A stretch of DNA of 64,000 nucleotides, from contig NZ_BAGD01000104.1 of the NCBI RefSeq assembly GCF_000308635.1, positions 1 to 64,000 of the forward strand, given 5' to 3'. Below the pieces are notes generated by a model. That model was given only the letters and a program-made list of their open reading frames with translations. It searched no databases and was not told the DNA's origin. Shown here piece after piece: positions 9,068 through 18,239 of this stretch; within the stretch, counting starts at the first letter, position 1; every line of letters begins with the position of its first letter. The translations under genes were made by a program, and so were the position numbers. This DNA comes from Nocardia otitidiscaviarum NBRC 14405 (GTDB lineage Bacteria; Actinomycetota; Actinomycetes; Mycobacteriales; Mycobacteriaceae).

Positions 9068-9144
9068 CGGGACAAGCCGGGGCACAGTCCGATCATCAGG
9101 GCGGGCAGCGGCACCCGGCCCCCGGGGAGGCGGTGGCACCCAAC

Positions 9145-9180
9145 CTCCCGGGTGACCCTCGCCCCGGCCACGCGGGCGCG
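9145..9180. repeat. Duplicated fragment of the VOC gene
   Basis: These 36 bases match 9343-9378 inside the neighbouring VOC gene at 35 of 36 positions. The offset is 198 bases, a multiple of three, and the minus-strand frame is kept (both encode AGARVTRE). It looks like the relic of a partial duplication in the 170-base gap between two convergent genes. Confidence 0.6.
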
Positions 9181-9240
9181 AAAGACGGACCGCCCCAGCA
9201 CCGGTGGGTCGCGGTTCCGCGTCCGGTGTCGGCGGCGTCG

Positions 9241-9705
9241 TCAGGACTCTCCGTGCCCCCGATAGGTACCGAAACTCCAGTACACGCCCTCGGGATCGCG
9301 GACGGTGAAGCCGCGGGACTCGTAGCCCTCCTCCTCCCGCAGCTCCCGGGTGACCCTCGCCCCGGCCGCGCGGGCGCGGTCGTGCAGGGCGTCCACGTCC
9401 TCGAGGGCGATGTAAACGCAGCCCGCGCCGGGCGGCAGCTCCCTGGCGGCCATGTCCTCCCGCCAGGAGCCGAGCATGACCCCGCCACCGCCGGGCCACG
9501 CCAGCTCGGCGTGGTGCACCACCTCTCCTTCGGCGTAGCAGGCGCGGGTCTCGAATCCGAAGGCCCGCTCCAGGAAGTCGATGGCGGCGCGGGCGTCACG
9601 GTAGGTCAGGCACGGCCAGATCGCTGTGCCGGTGGGCGCGGTGGGCGTCGACGCAACGGAGGCCGGTACAGCGGCGGTCGATTCAGCGGCGGTCGATTCA
9701 GTCAT
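9241..9705 (-). CDS. VOC (glyoxalase-fold) family protein
   Basis: A 154-aa protein with the PhnB-like pattern PCLTYRDARAAIDFLERAFG at the start of the domain and RDPEGVYWSFGTYRG near the end. The first 25 residues are a low-complexity Thr/Ala/Ser stretch that includes a 15-bp direct repeat (gcggcggtcgattca twice). Its ATG overlaps the end of the upstream AraC-type gene by 8 bases (ATGACTGA), so the two are probably translationally coupled. By family it is a metal-dependent lyase, dioxygenase or resistance protein; the exact role is unknown. Confidence 0.8.
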   Translation of the reverse strand: MTESTAAESTAAVPASVASTPTAPTGTAIWPCLTYRDARAAIDFLERAFGFETRACYAEGEVVHHAELAWPGGGGVMLGSWREDMAARELPPGAGCVYIALEDVDALHDRARAAGARVTRELREEEGYESRGFTVRDPEGVYWSFGTYRGHGES

Positions 9706-10585
9706 GGGACGAGGATCCCGCCGCGTACGGGAGCTGGTCTTGGACGAATGGGAACACCTCGCGCTCCCGCCACACCGACGGCGGCAGACCGGCGAATTCG
9801 CGCCATTCCCGGGCCATGTGCGCCTGGTCGTAGTATCCGGTGCGGGCGGCGACCTCCGCGAGCGCGGGCACGTCCGGCAACCGCAGCAGTCGGTGCGAGC
9901 GCTCGAAGCGGGCGATGCGGGCGGCGTCCTTCGGCGAGATGCCGAATTCGGCGGTGAACCGGTTGACCAGATGCCTGCGGCTCCAACCGATATCGGCGGC
10001 CACGTCGCCGACCCGCACCCAGGGGCCGGGCCCGGAGAGCAGATCCCAGGCCCGCGTGAGCTCGTCGGCCCAGGGCACCGGTCGCACCTCGCGCAGCAGG
10101 ATGTCGTCCAGCACGGCGAACCGCTCCGACCAGGCGGGCGTCGCCGAGATCCGGTCCCGCAACTCCACCGCCCGCGCGCCCAGCAGGTCACCGAGATCCA
10201 CCACCCACGAACCCAGCGCCGCGGTGGGAACACCCAGCAGCGCGCGTGCCCCGCGCGGGGTCAAACCCAACTGGATGCCGTGCTGGAAACCATCGTGCGC
10301 GACCAGGGCCGGGCGCACCGTCAATCCGCTGGCCAACATGTCCCAGCGCCCGCCCGCCTGCTCGGGATGCGAGGACACCGGCACGTCCACCGGTTCGTCG
10401 ATGGTGACCAGCATGGTCAGCGTGGTCGCGGGCATGCCCACATGTGTCCCCGGCGCGAAGCCGCGCAACAGGTAGCCCTCGTAGGAGAGGACATACGGTC
10501 GCAGACGCGGATCGGGCAGGCCCCGAGCGCCCTCGGACACTCCGGTCACCTGATCACGGTAAGCCCGCGCACCGACAGCCACCAC
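9698..10585 (-). CDS. AraC-family transcriptional regulator
   Basis: A 295-aa regulator. The N-terminal sensor has RLRPYVLSYEGYLLRGFAPG, and the C-terminal two-HTH domain includes WSRRHLVNRFTAEFGISPKD and LAEVAARTGYYDQAHMAREW, typical AraC recognition helices. It is coupled to the downstream VOC gene, which is the obvious target. The ATG at 10585 is used as the start. Confidence 0.85.
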   Translation of the reverse strand: MVAVGARAYRDQVTGVSEGARGLPDPRLRPYVLSYEGYLLRGFAPGTHVGMPATTLTMLVTIDEPVDVPVSSHPEQAGGRWDMLASGLTVRPALVAHDGFQHGIQLGLTPRGARALLGVPTAALGSWVVDLGDLLGARAVELRDRISATPAWSERFAVLDDILLREVRPVPWADELTRAWDLLSGPGPWVRVGDVAADIGWSRRHLVNRFTAEFGISPKDAARIARFERSHRLLRLPDVPALAEVAARTGYYDQAHMAREWREFAGLPPSVWREREVFPFVQDQLPYAAGSSSHD

Positions 10586-11019
10586 CCCGCCGCGCGAAGC
10601 TCCCGGGGCCCGCCACCGCTACCGCAACATCCGTGGGCCGCCACCCGACCACAGCGAGCGTCACGGTCCACCGCCACCAGCAGCATGCGGTGCGTCACCT
10701 GCCGCCAAGCCCGAAGCCTCGAGTCCACCGAACCCGGCACCAAAGCTCACGGCCCCGGCGCGTGCGGGCAGCCAGCACACGCCTCGCGGTCCACCGCGGC
10801 CCGACACGCGGTGCGTCACCGCCTCGCCCGTACGGAGCGTCGCGTCCGCCACGCGGCGCGGGCGAGCGGGAGGCCGCATTCTGGGTATTGCACAGGTGTC
10901 CGCCGGTACGGCGGCAGCCGCTCGCCCGGGTACAGCCGGTGATCGACCCGGAACCGCCGTACATCGCGGATCGTTGTCTTCGTGCCATAGAGTTCTGGTC
11001 AGCGGACCGGAGGAGAGGG
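10586..11019. other. Long intergenic region, no convincing gene
   Basis: The region holds imperfect repeats: a GGTCCACCGC followed by GCGGTGCGTCACC occurs near 10670-10700 and again near 10789-10822. A plus-strand frame stays open across it, but the product is Arg/Pro/His-rich and has no ribosome-binding site, so I treat it as non-coding. Confidence 0.45.
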
Positions 11020-11742
11020 GTGTTGTCGATGTTCAAGGGCGGACTGGAGAAGACGGTCGTCTCGCTGCTCGACAACGGATCACAGGTGCAGGCGCCTGCC
11101 GTCGCCAAATACGTGGAACGGCTGCGCAAGGCCCATCCGGACGAATCCCCGGCGCAGATCATCACGCGACTGGAGAAGCTGTACCTGACCACGGTGACCG
11201 GCAGCGGCACGGCCGTCGGCGCCGCCGCCGCGGTGCCCGGCGTCGGAACCGTCGCCTCGGTGGCGGCCATCTCCGCGGAGACCGCGTTCTTCCTGGAGGC
11301 CTCCGCGGTGTTCACCCTCGCCGTCGCCGCCGTGCACGGTGTCGCACCCGAGGACAAGGAGCGCCGCCGCGCGCTGGTGCTCGCCGTGGTGCTGGGCGAG
11401 AGCGGTATGGAGATCGTGCAGAAGAGCGTCGGTCACTCCGCCAAGAACTGGGGCACCCTGCTGGCCAACAAGATTCCCGGCATCAGCAGCATGAACGATT
11501 CGCTGCTCAAGCGATTCCTGGTGCAGTTCATCACCAAACGCAGCGCGCTCATGTTCGGCAAGGTGCTGCCCGCCGGAATCGGCGCCGCCGTCGGCGGTTT
11601 CGGCAACCGGGCGCTGGGCCACCGGCTCATCGACAACTCCCGGCAGGCGTTCGGCACCCCGCCGCGCACCTGGCCGCAACCACACGTCATCGACGCCGAC
11701 CCGCTGCCCGCCCTGGACGCGGCAGACAAGCAGGCGCGATGA
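11020..11742 (+). CDS. Conserved hypothetical protein, possibly membrane-associated
   Basis: A 240-aa protein beginning MLSMFKGGLEKTVVSLLDNG if the GTG at 11020 is used. That start has GGAGG six bases upstream; an ATG at 11029 is the alternative. A hydrophobic Gly/Ala/Val stretch in the middle (TAVGAAAAVPGVGTVASVAA) and a second near residue 180 suggest membrane association. There are weak similarities to EcsC-type proteins, which I cannot confirm. The stop overlaps the ATG of the following ABC ATPase gene by four bases, so it probably belongs to that transporter operon. Confidence 0.75.
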   Translation: MLSMFKGGLEKTVVSLLDNGSQVQAPAVAKYVERLRKAHPDESPAQIITRLEKLYLTTVTGSGTAVGAAAAVPGVGTVASVAAISAETAFFLEASAVFTLAVAAVHGVAPEDKERRRALVLAVVLGESGMEIVQKSVGHSAKNWGTLLANKIPGISSMNDSLLKRFLVQFITKRSALMFGKVLPAGIGAAVGGFGNRALGHRLIDNSRQAFGTPPRTWPQPHVIDADPLPALDAADKQAR

Positions 11743-12680
11743 GCCCGGCGCGGCCGCTCGCCTTCGCCGTCGCGGGCCTGCACAAGACCTTCGATACCGC
11801 GCCCGTGGTCCGCGATGTGAGTTTCGTGGTGCCGGCCGGAACCGTCGCCGCACTCGTCGGCCCGCCGGGGGCGGGCAAATCCACCGTGCTGCGCATGCTG
11901 CTCGGCCTGCTGCCACCCACCTCCGGCACCGTGCACATCGGCGGCCCCGGTTCGGGCGTGCGTCCGGGACGGCGCGCGGTGGGCGCCGCGCTCACCCCGC
12001 GCGGACTGCACCCCGCCCGCACCGCCCGCGATCAGCTGCGGGTATTCGCCGGTGCCGCAGGGGTTTCCGATGCTCGGGTGGACGAACTGCTCGCCCTGGT
12101 GCGCCTGGACACCGTGGGCGGTCAGCGCATCCAGTCCTATACACCGGGCATGAGCACCCGGCTGGCCCTGGCCGCCGCACTCCTCGGCGATCCGCCGCTG
12201 CTGGTGCTCGACGAGCCGACCCTGGGCCTGGACCCCGGGGAAACGGCGTGGCTCACCGAGTTCCTGCGGGCGCATGCCAGGCGCGGCGGCACCGTCGTGT
12301 TCACCGCGCGCACCCTCAGCGAGGCGCTGCCGATGGCCGACGAGTTGATCGTGCTGGACCGTGGGGCCATCGCCTACCAGGGCAGTCCGGCGCGACTGCG
12401 CCGCAGCCACCCGGATCGGCTGCTGGTCAAGTCCTCCAGCCAGATCGCGCTGGCCACCACGCTCGCCGCCCACGGCTTCACGGACGCGGTGATGCGGCCG
12501 GACGGTCGGCTCGCCGTCGCCGAGGTGACCCTCGCCCAGTTGGAGACGGCCGCCGCGGCGGCGCGGGTGCAGCTCACCGAGGTCAGTGCCGAACACGTCC
12601 ACCCGGATCAGGTGCTCGCCACCCTCACCCGGGGCGCGCCCGCCCCGCCGTCCCCGGCGTTGTACGCGATGCCGCGGTGA
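11739..12680 (+). CDS. ABC transporter ATP-binding protein
   Basis: A 313-aa ATPase. Walker A is GPPGAGKST near residue 45, Walker B plus catalytic Glu is LLVLDEPTLGLD, and the H-loop position is replaced: VVFTARTLSEA has no His. The signature segment reads SYTPGMSTRLALA rather than LSGGQ. The C-terminal 80 residues resemble the regulatory tail of drug and peptide exporters. It is coupled to the upstream gene by ATGA and followed 41 bases later by its permease. Confidence 0.88.
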   Translation: MSPARPLAFAVAGLHKTFDTAPVVRDVSFVVPAGTVAALVGPPGAGKSTVLRMLLGLLPPTSGTVHIGGPGSGVRPGRRAVGAALTPRGLHPARTARDQLRVFAGAAGVSDARVDELLALVRLDTVGGQRIQSYTPGMSTRLALAAALLGDPPLLVLDEPTLGLDPGETAWLTEFLRAHARRGGTVVFTARTLSEALPMADELIVLDRGAIAYQGSPARLRRSHPDRLLVKSSSQIALATTLAAHGFTDAVMRPDGRLAVAEVTLAQLETAAAAARVQLTEVSAEHVHPDQVLATLTRGAPAPPSPALYAMPR

Positions 12681-12721
12681 CATCCGCCGTGCCGCACAGG
12701 TTTCCGACCGGAAGGTAGTCG

Positions 12722-13513
12722 ATGATCCGCACCGTGCCGCCCGCCGTGCTCCAGGCGGGCACCTCCGAGGTCCGCAAGGTCACCTCGCTGCGCATGAACC
12801 GGACCATGGCCGGGGCGCTGGTGCTGGTCGGGGCGATCGTGTTCACCGTCGCCGGACTCACGGTGGAGACCGCCATCGCCAGCGACGGCATCTCACACAC
12901 CATGGCGGCCGGGTCGGCGCTACTCGCCGTGGGGGCGACGCTGGCGGCGGCCATCGTACTGGCCGGAATATTCGGCGCGATCGGTTCCGGGGCCGAGTAC
13001 CGGTACCACACGCTGCCGGTGAGCGCGCTGCTCACCCCGGACCGAAATCTGCTGTTCGGCTCCAAATTGGCTGTGACAGCGGCCTTCGCGGTCGGCACGG
13101 TGCTGCTCACCGAGGTGCTCGGTCTCGGGGCCTTCCTGCTGTTCGGCAGCGAGCGGCTGCAACTGCACGCCTGGTTCTTCGGACTGCTCGGCGGCGTGCT
13201 GCTGAGCGCGCTGTGCTGGGCGCTGCTGGGTGCGGCACTGGGGTACCTGCTGCGCTCACCCGTCCAAGCCGTCGCTGTCATCGTCGGGTGGACGGTGCTG
13301 GAACCGCTGGTGTGGCTGGTCGTGCAGGGGGCGGGTATTCCGGGCTTCGCCACCGTGCTGCCGGTCTCGGCCACCCTCGCCACCGCCACCGCGGGCGCGT
13401 TCGCCGATGCCGCCTTCATCGCGCACACCCCGGCGGCCATCGTGGTGCTGCTGCTGTGGACCGTCGGCACGGTGACCGCGGCCTGGTGGTTCCTACGGGT
13501 GCGCGACCTCTAG
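12722..13513 (+). CDS. ABC-2 type permease
   Basis: A 263-aa membrane protein with about six hydrophobic segments (for example GALVLVGAIVFTVAGLTV and AAFAVGTVLLTEVLGLG). A GGAAGG box lies before the ATG at 12722. With the ATPase just upstream it forms a three-gene export operon (11020-13513). The substrate is unknown. The final tag overlaps the minus-strand stop at 13510 in a CTAG. Confidence 0.85.
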   Translation: MIRTVPPAVLQAGTSEVRKVTSLRMNRTMAGALVLVGAIVFTVAGLTVETAIASDGISHTMAAGSALLAVGATLAAAIVLAGIFGAIGSGAEYRYHTLPVSALLTPDRNLLFGSKLAVTAAFAVGTVLLTEVLGLGAFLLFGSERLQLHAWFFGLLGGVLLSALCWALLGAALGYLLRSPVQAVAVIVGWTVLEPLVWLVVQGAGIPGFATVLPVSATLATATAGAFADAAFIAHTPAAIVVLLLWTVGTVTAAWWFLRVRDL

Positions 13514-13881
13514 TCGGTGACGATCGAAACCCGCTGCCACACGGTGTGATCCGTGGCGGGCCACCGGAGTGTCGGTCCCGTACACGGCGATCTCGGCGGC
13601 CAGGTCCAGCGGGCGGGTCGGCGCGCGCAGTTCCCGCTCGACCGCGGCATCCGAAACCAGCCAGCGGACTTGGCGGAACACCCGGCCCGGGAAGCCGCCC
13701 ATCCGCCGGAAGCCGAGCACCACTCCGCGGAACGCGGCCGAGCGCTCCGGTCGGGGACGAACAGAACGGCGTGATCGACGCGCTGAATCGGCGGGGCGGC
13801 TCCGACCAGCACGGTCCACAAGCGGGCGTCCCGATCCGGCGGGAACAAAATCGCGTCGGTGCGGGTAGATACCGTCGATAC
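13510..13881 (-). pseudogene. Possible frameshifted hypothetical gene
   Basis: The coding pattern on the minus strand moves between two frames. One frame gives TDAILFPPDRDARLWTVLVG and then DHAVLFVPDRSA. From about 13745 the other frame looks coding, with high third-position GC (VVLGFRRMGGFPGRVFRQVR). Near 13580 the first frame resumes with RWPATDHTVWQRVSIVTD and a stop at 13510. I see no clear start codon before 13881. Two compensating indels, or two sequencing errors, would restore a protein of about 120 aa. I do not recognise the family. Confidence 0.35.
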
Positions 13882-13883
13882 GG

Positions 13884-16800
13884 ATGACTGCGATCGAGAC
13901 TGATGAGCCGAGGAACCGACCGGCGGCGGGCGCCGCGCGCGGCGGGTGGATTCGGCGCTTGTGGGCGCGCTGCCGGGAGCATCCGTGGGTGCTGCTCGGC
14001 ATCACCGCGGCCCTGCTCGCGGGGGCCGTGGTCGAGGTGACCGGGCCGCTGCTGGCCAAACGCGCACTGGACGGGGCGACGGCGGGCGATACCGCGATCA
14101 TCGGGGTGATGGCCGGATTCATGGCCGTGCTGGCGGTGGGGCGGTTCGCGGCCACCTTCACCCGGCGCTGGCTGGCGGGACGGCTGGCGCTGGACGTGCA
14201 GCACGAACTGCGGCTGGATCTGCTGGCGGCGCTGCAGCGGCTCGACGGGCGGGGGCAGGACGCGCTGCGGACCGGGCAGGTGGTCTCACGCTCGATCACC
14301 GATCTGCAACTCGTGCAGGGACTGCTGGCCATGGCGCCCTGGTCGACCATGGCGGCCCTGCAATTCGTGCTGGCGGCCGCGGTGATGCTGTGGCTGTCGC
14401 CGCCGCTGGCCCTGACCGCACTGCTGGTGGTGCCCGCCATCGCCGTGGTGGTGTACCGGATCCGGCCACGGCTGTACGCGGCCACCTGGTCGGCGCAGCA
14501 GCGGGCGGCCGATCTCGCCCAGCATGTGGAGGAGACCGTCACCGGAGTCCGGGTGGTGAAGGGCTTCGGGCAGGAGTCCCGCATGGTCGGCGTACTGGAG
14601 GGGCACGGCAGGCGGCTGTTCGCCGAGCGCATGCGGGCGGCGCGACTCGATGCCCGATTCGCGCCGACGCTGGCGGCCATCCCGCAGGCCGGGCTGGTCG
14701 GCGTGATCGCGGTCGGCGGGCTGCTGGCGCTGCGTGGATCGATCGGCGTCGGCACCTTCCTGGCGTTCACGGCCTATGTGGCGACCATGACCGCGGCGGC
14801 CCGCACCATCTCCTCGGTGCTGGTGATGGCGCAGCTGACCCGCGCCGCCGCCGAACGTGTGCACCAGGTGATCGACAGCGCCCCGCTCCGGACCGATCCG
14901 GAGCATCCGGTCGCCCTGCCCAGCGGGCCGCTCGGCATCGAGATCGACGGGCTGAGCTTCGGATTCGATCCGGAGCAGCCCATCCTGCGCGATTTCACGC
15001 TGACGGTGGAACCGGGCGAGACGGTGGCGATCATCGGTCCCGCGGGGTCGGGGAAGTCCACCCTCGCGCTGCTGCTGCCCCGCTTCTACCCGCCCGACGC
15101 CGGTCGAATCATGCTGCGCGGCGGTGACACCCGGGCCGATCTCGCCGAATTGCGGGCCGCCGACCTGCGTTCGGCCATCGGTGTGGTGTTCGACGAGCCG
15201 TTCCTGTTCTCCGACACCATCGCCGCCAATATCGCTCTCGGCCGCCCCGACGCCACCGCGGCCGAGATCCGCGCCGCCGCCGACATCGCCGCGGCCGCCG
15301 AATTCATCGAGACGCTGCCCGAGGGCTACGACACGGTGGTCGGCGAGCGCGGGCTCACCCTCTCCGGCGGTCAGCGCCAGCGCATCGCCCTGGCCCGCGC
15401 CTTGCTCACCGATCCGCGCATCCTGGTTCTCGACGACGCCACCTCCGCCGTCGACGCCGTCACCGAGGCCGCCATCTTCGACGCCCTCCCCCACCGCGCG
15501 GGCCGCACCACCATCATCCTCGCCCACCGCGAATCCACCCTGGCCCGCGCCGACCGCGTCATCCGCCTCCCCGGCCCGGACCTCACCGTGCCGTCAGGAA
15601 TAGTCGCGGAAGGTCATGAGGAACCCGGCAACGGCCACCACGAACAGCGTCGCGAACCCGAGCACCCGCAACCACACGACCGACCAGTCGCGCACCCACA
15701 GCCCGGCGAGCATGACGAACAGCAGCATGAGCACCCCGTAGAACGGGGTCCGCTGGGGATGTCGTCCCATGCCTCCGGCGTACTCCCCGCACCGGCCGAA
15801 CGCCAGTACGCCCGGTCGGACCACCGATCGAGGGGCAACGGCCACGACACCGACCACCGGGCAAGCACCGAACCACCCCACCACGAGTCCTTACCCGCAA
15901 CCGATCACCGACCGGTCACCACGACCGAGCAACCGCCCACCGAACCCCGAGCACACGGCGGGTCCCCGCACGGCGAACCCGCACCCGCATCGGACCCACC
16001 GGACGGGCGCGTGGACGTCAGCTCGGGCCGACAGTCGCCAACGGCTACCCCGACGGACAGCGGGCCCCACGTGGGGGCCGCCGGTTCGGACAGCAGCCAC
16101 CACTCGGACACTTCGAGTCCGGGCCGCGAGCATCACGTGAGCACCGCCGCGGACGGCGGACCCGACCCGGATGCCGTCTCCGTGGGGCACGGCGCGGCCG
16201 GTCCCACTCAGCTCGATCCGGATACACCGCCCGAGGTGCGGCGGTCGCTGCGGAAGCTGGCACCGGCCACCGAGCTGCCCGGGGTGGACGAGCGGGGGTT
16301 GCGGGAGCCCGATCCCGGGTTCCGGTTGCGGCGGGCGTTGCGGCCGGTGCGGTGGCTGGTGGCGGCGACCGTGCTGCTGCTCGGGCTGGATGCACTGGTG
16401 AGCGTGGGATTCCCGTCCCTCGTGCGGTTCGCCATCGACCATGGTGTGAGTGCCGGGAACGGCGGGGCGCTGGGGTGGGCCGCCGGGGGTGGCGCGGTGC
16501 TGGTCGCGGTCGGCTGGGTGGTGGCCTCGGCGGCGCTGCTGTGGGGGTCGCGGGCCGGGGAGCGGGTGCTGTACGGGCTGCGAGTGCGCAGTTACGCGCA
16601 TTTGCAGCGACTCGGCCTGGACTACTACGAGCGCGAACTGTCCGGTCGGATCATGACCCGGATGACCACCGATATCGACGCGCTGTCGACCTTCCTGCAG
16701 ACCGGCGTGCCCGAGGTGGTGGTCAGCCTGCTGACCGTGGTGGGCATCGCGGCGGCGCTGCTGCTGATCGACGCGCAGCTGGCACTGGTGATCATCGCCG

Positions 16801-18107
16801 CCATTCCGCCGCTGGCGCTGGCCACCTGGCTGTTCCGCCGGGTGTCGAATTCGGCCTACAGCGCGGCGCGCGAGCACGCCGCCACGGTGAACGCCGACTT
16901 CCAGGAGAACGTGTCGGGGCTGCGGGTGGTGCAGGCGTACCGGCACGAGCCGCGGGCCGCGCGCCGCTTCGCCCGGTATTCCGACAACTACCGGGCCAGC
17001 CGGATGCGGGCGCAGCGCGCCATCGCGGTGTTCTTCTCCTTCGTCGGCGCGTGGACGGATCTGGCGCTGGCCGCCGTGGTGTTCGCCGGAGCCTGGCAGG
17101 TGGCCCGGGGCACCACCACAGCGGGCACGCTGGTGGCGTTCGTGCTGTACCTGGGCCTGCTGTTCGGCCCCATCCACCAGCTGTCCCAGCTCTTCGACGG
17201 CTATCAGCAGGCGCGGGTGGGCCTGCGGCGCATCGGCGAACTGCTGCGCACCGAATCGTCCATCGCAGCCGATCCGGAGAACGCGGTCCCGATCGCGGGT
17301 GAATTGCGCGGCGAGGTGGTATTCGAGAATGTGCGTTTCCGGTACCCGACCGCCTCGACCCCGGCCCTGGACGGGGTGAGTTTCCGCATCCCCGCCGGTG
17401 GCAGCCTCGCGCTCGTCGGCGCGACGGGTGCGGGCAAGTCGACGATCGTCAAACTGCTGGCCCGGCTCTACGACCTGCCCCGAGATCCGGATTCCGGCGG
17501 CGTCTTCGTCGACGGCGTCGACATCCGGGACTACCGGCTCACCGACTACCGCTCCCGATTGGGTGTGGTGCCGCAGGAAGCTCACCTCTTCACCGGCGAC
17601 GTGGCGAGCAACATCTCATTTGGCAAACCTTTCGCCACCACCTCACAGATCGCGCGGGCAGCCGATGAAGTGGGAGCGCTCGACACCATCGCGGCCCTGC
17701 CGCGCGGGTTCGGGCAGCCGGTCGGCGAACGAGGACGGGGACTGTCGGCGGGCCAGCGGCAGCTCATCGCCCTGGCGCGGGCCGAGCTGGTGCACCCGGA
17801 TCTGCTGCTGCTCGATGAGGCCACGGCCGTGCTCGACCCGGCGGCCGAGGCATCGGTGCTGGTCGCGAGCAGATCGGTGACGCGCGGGCGGACCGCGATC
17901 ATTGTCGCGCACCGCCTGGCCACCGCCGCCCAGGCCGATCGGATCGCGGTCGTGGAGCACGGCCGCATCACCGAAATCGGCACCCACGACGAACTGCTGG
18001 CCGCCGCGGGCACGTACTCCCGCCTGTGGGCTGCGGCGGGTGCGGAGAAAGGAATATTCTCGGGCGGGGACGAGTCGTCACCAAGGGAGATGTCCACCCG
18101 GTGGTAG
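13884..18107 (+). CDS. Fused double ABC exporter, Rv0194-like
   Basis: The frame encodes 1407 aa as TMD1 (about 40-330), NBD1 (Walker A GPAGSGKST near 390, LSGGQRQR near 492), a long His/Pro/Glu-rich linker (about 570-790), TMD2 (812-1110) and NBD2 (GATGAGKST near 1179, LSAGQRQL near 1285). NBD1 has VLDDATSAVD, with Asp in place of the catalytic Glu, while NBD2 has LLDEATAVLD, so one ATP site should be degenerate. The order and several motifs match the mycobacterial multidrug exporter Rv0194, but that protein is about 1200 aa. NBD1 also ends early, without the usual GRLLDVGTPDEV-like tail. The first part of the linker is opposite a small minus-strand membrane ORF (15594-15770). A GTG at 16137 could begin a separate second half-transporter. 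One fused gene is therefore likely but not certain. Confidence 0.75.
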   Translation: MTAIETDEPRNRPAAGAARGGWIRRLWARCREHPWVLLGITAALLAGAVVEVTGPLLAKRALDGATAGDTAIIGVMAGFMAVLAVGRFAATFTRRWLAGRLALDVQHELRLDLLAALQRLDGRGQDALRTGQVVSRSITDLQLVQGLLAMAPWSTMAALQFVLAAAVMLWLSPPLALTALLVVPAIAVVVYRIRPRLYAATWSAQQRAADLAQHVEETVTGVRVVKGFGQESRMVGVLEGHGRRLFAERMRAARLDARFAPTLAAIPQAGLVGVIAVGGLLALRGSIGVGTFLAFTAYVATMTAAARTISSVLVMAQLTRAAAERVHQVIDSAPLRTDPEHPVALPSGPLGIEIDGLSFGFDPEQPILRDFTLTVEPGETVAIIGPAGSGKSTLALLLPRFYPPDAGRIMLRGGDTRADLAELRAADLRSAIGVVFDEPFLFSDTIAANIALGRPDATAAEIRAAADIAAAAEFIETLPEGYDTVVGERGLTLSGGQRQRIALARALLTDPRILVLDDATSAVDAVTEAAIFDALPHRAGRTTIILAHRESTLARADRVIRLPGPDLTVPSGIVAEGHEEPGNGHHEQRREPEHPQPHDRPVAHPQPGEHDEQQHEHPVERGPLGMSSHASGVLPAPAERQYARSDHRSRGNGHDTDHRASTEPPHHESLPATDHRPVTTTEQPPTEPRAHGGSPHGEPAPASDPPDGRVDVSSGRQSPTATPTDSGPHVGAAGSDSSHHSDTSSPGREHHVSTAADGGPDPDAVSVGHGAAGPTQLDPDTPPEVRRSLRKLAPATELPGVDERGLREPDPGFRLRRALRPVRWLVAATVLLLGLDALVSVGFPSLVRFAIDHGVSAGNGGALGWAAGGGAVLVAVGWVVASAALLWGSRAGERVLYGLRVRSYAHLQRLGLDYYERELSGRIMTRMTTDIDALSTFLQTGVPEVVVSLLTVVGIAAALLLIDAQLALVIIAAIPPLALATWLFRRVSNSAYSAAREHAATVNADFQENVSGLRVVQAYRHEPRAARRFARYSDNYRASRMRAQRAIAVFFSFVGAWTDLALAAVVFAGAWQVARGTTTAGTLVAFVLYLGLLFGPIHQLSQLFDGYQQARVGLRRIGELLRTESSIAADPENAVPIAGELRGEVVFENVRFRYPTASTPALDGVSFRIPAGGSLALVGATGAGKSTIVKLLARLYDLPRDPDSGGVFVDGVDIRDYRLTDYRSRLGVVPQEAHLFTGDVASNISFGKPFATTSQIARAADEVGALDTIAALPRGFGQPVGERGRGLSAGQRQLIALARAELVHPDLLLLDEATAVLDPAAEASVLVASRSVTRGRTAIIVAHRLATAAQADRIAVVEHGRITEIGTHDELLAAAGTYSRLWAAAGAEKGIFSGGDESSPREMSTRW
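15594..15770 (-). CDS. Small two-helix membrane protein inside the ABC exporter linker
   Basis: A 58-aa ORF starting MGRHPQRTPFYG with two hydrophobic helices (GVLMLLFVMLAGLWV and VLGFATLFVVAVAGFLM) and ending MTFRDYS. By my codon count about 90% of third positions are G or C, as expected for a real gene here. The plus-strand product opposite it is a His/Glu/Gln/Pro-rich string, the pattern expected when a membrane-protein gene is read antisense. I have no family for it. It may be a genuine gene lying between two half-transporter genes. Confidence 0.5.
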   Translation of the reverse strand: MGRHPQRTPFYGVLMLLFVMLAGLWVRDWSVVWLRVLGFATLFVVAVAGFLMTFRDYS

Positions 18108-18239
18108 TCCACGCCCACGGGCGATCGGGCGGGGGCATATCCTCAGTGGGGGCGCATCGGCGCGCATCTTGCCGATTACCCGTGCCGGGCACGTCACAAA
18201 CGTCGCAGCGCGAAGAACGAAATGAGGCGAACACCTGCT

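Noticed and set aside
7702..9957. 751-codon plus-strand frame
   Set aside because: It covers parts of four genes on both strands in a different frame and has Arg/Pro-rich text.
10444..11019. Long N-terminal extension of the 11020-11742 gene
   Set aside because: The frame is open, but it is Arg/Pro/His-rich, overlaps the AraC start and has no ribosome site, while a good one precedes GTG 11020.
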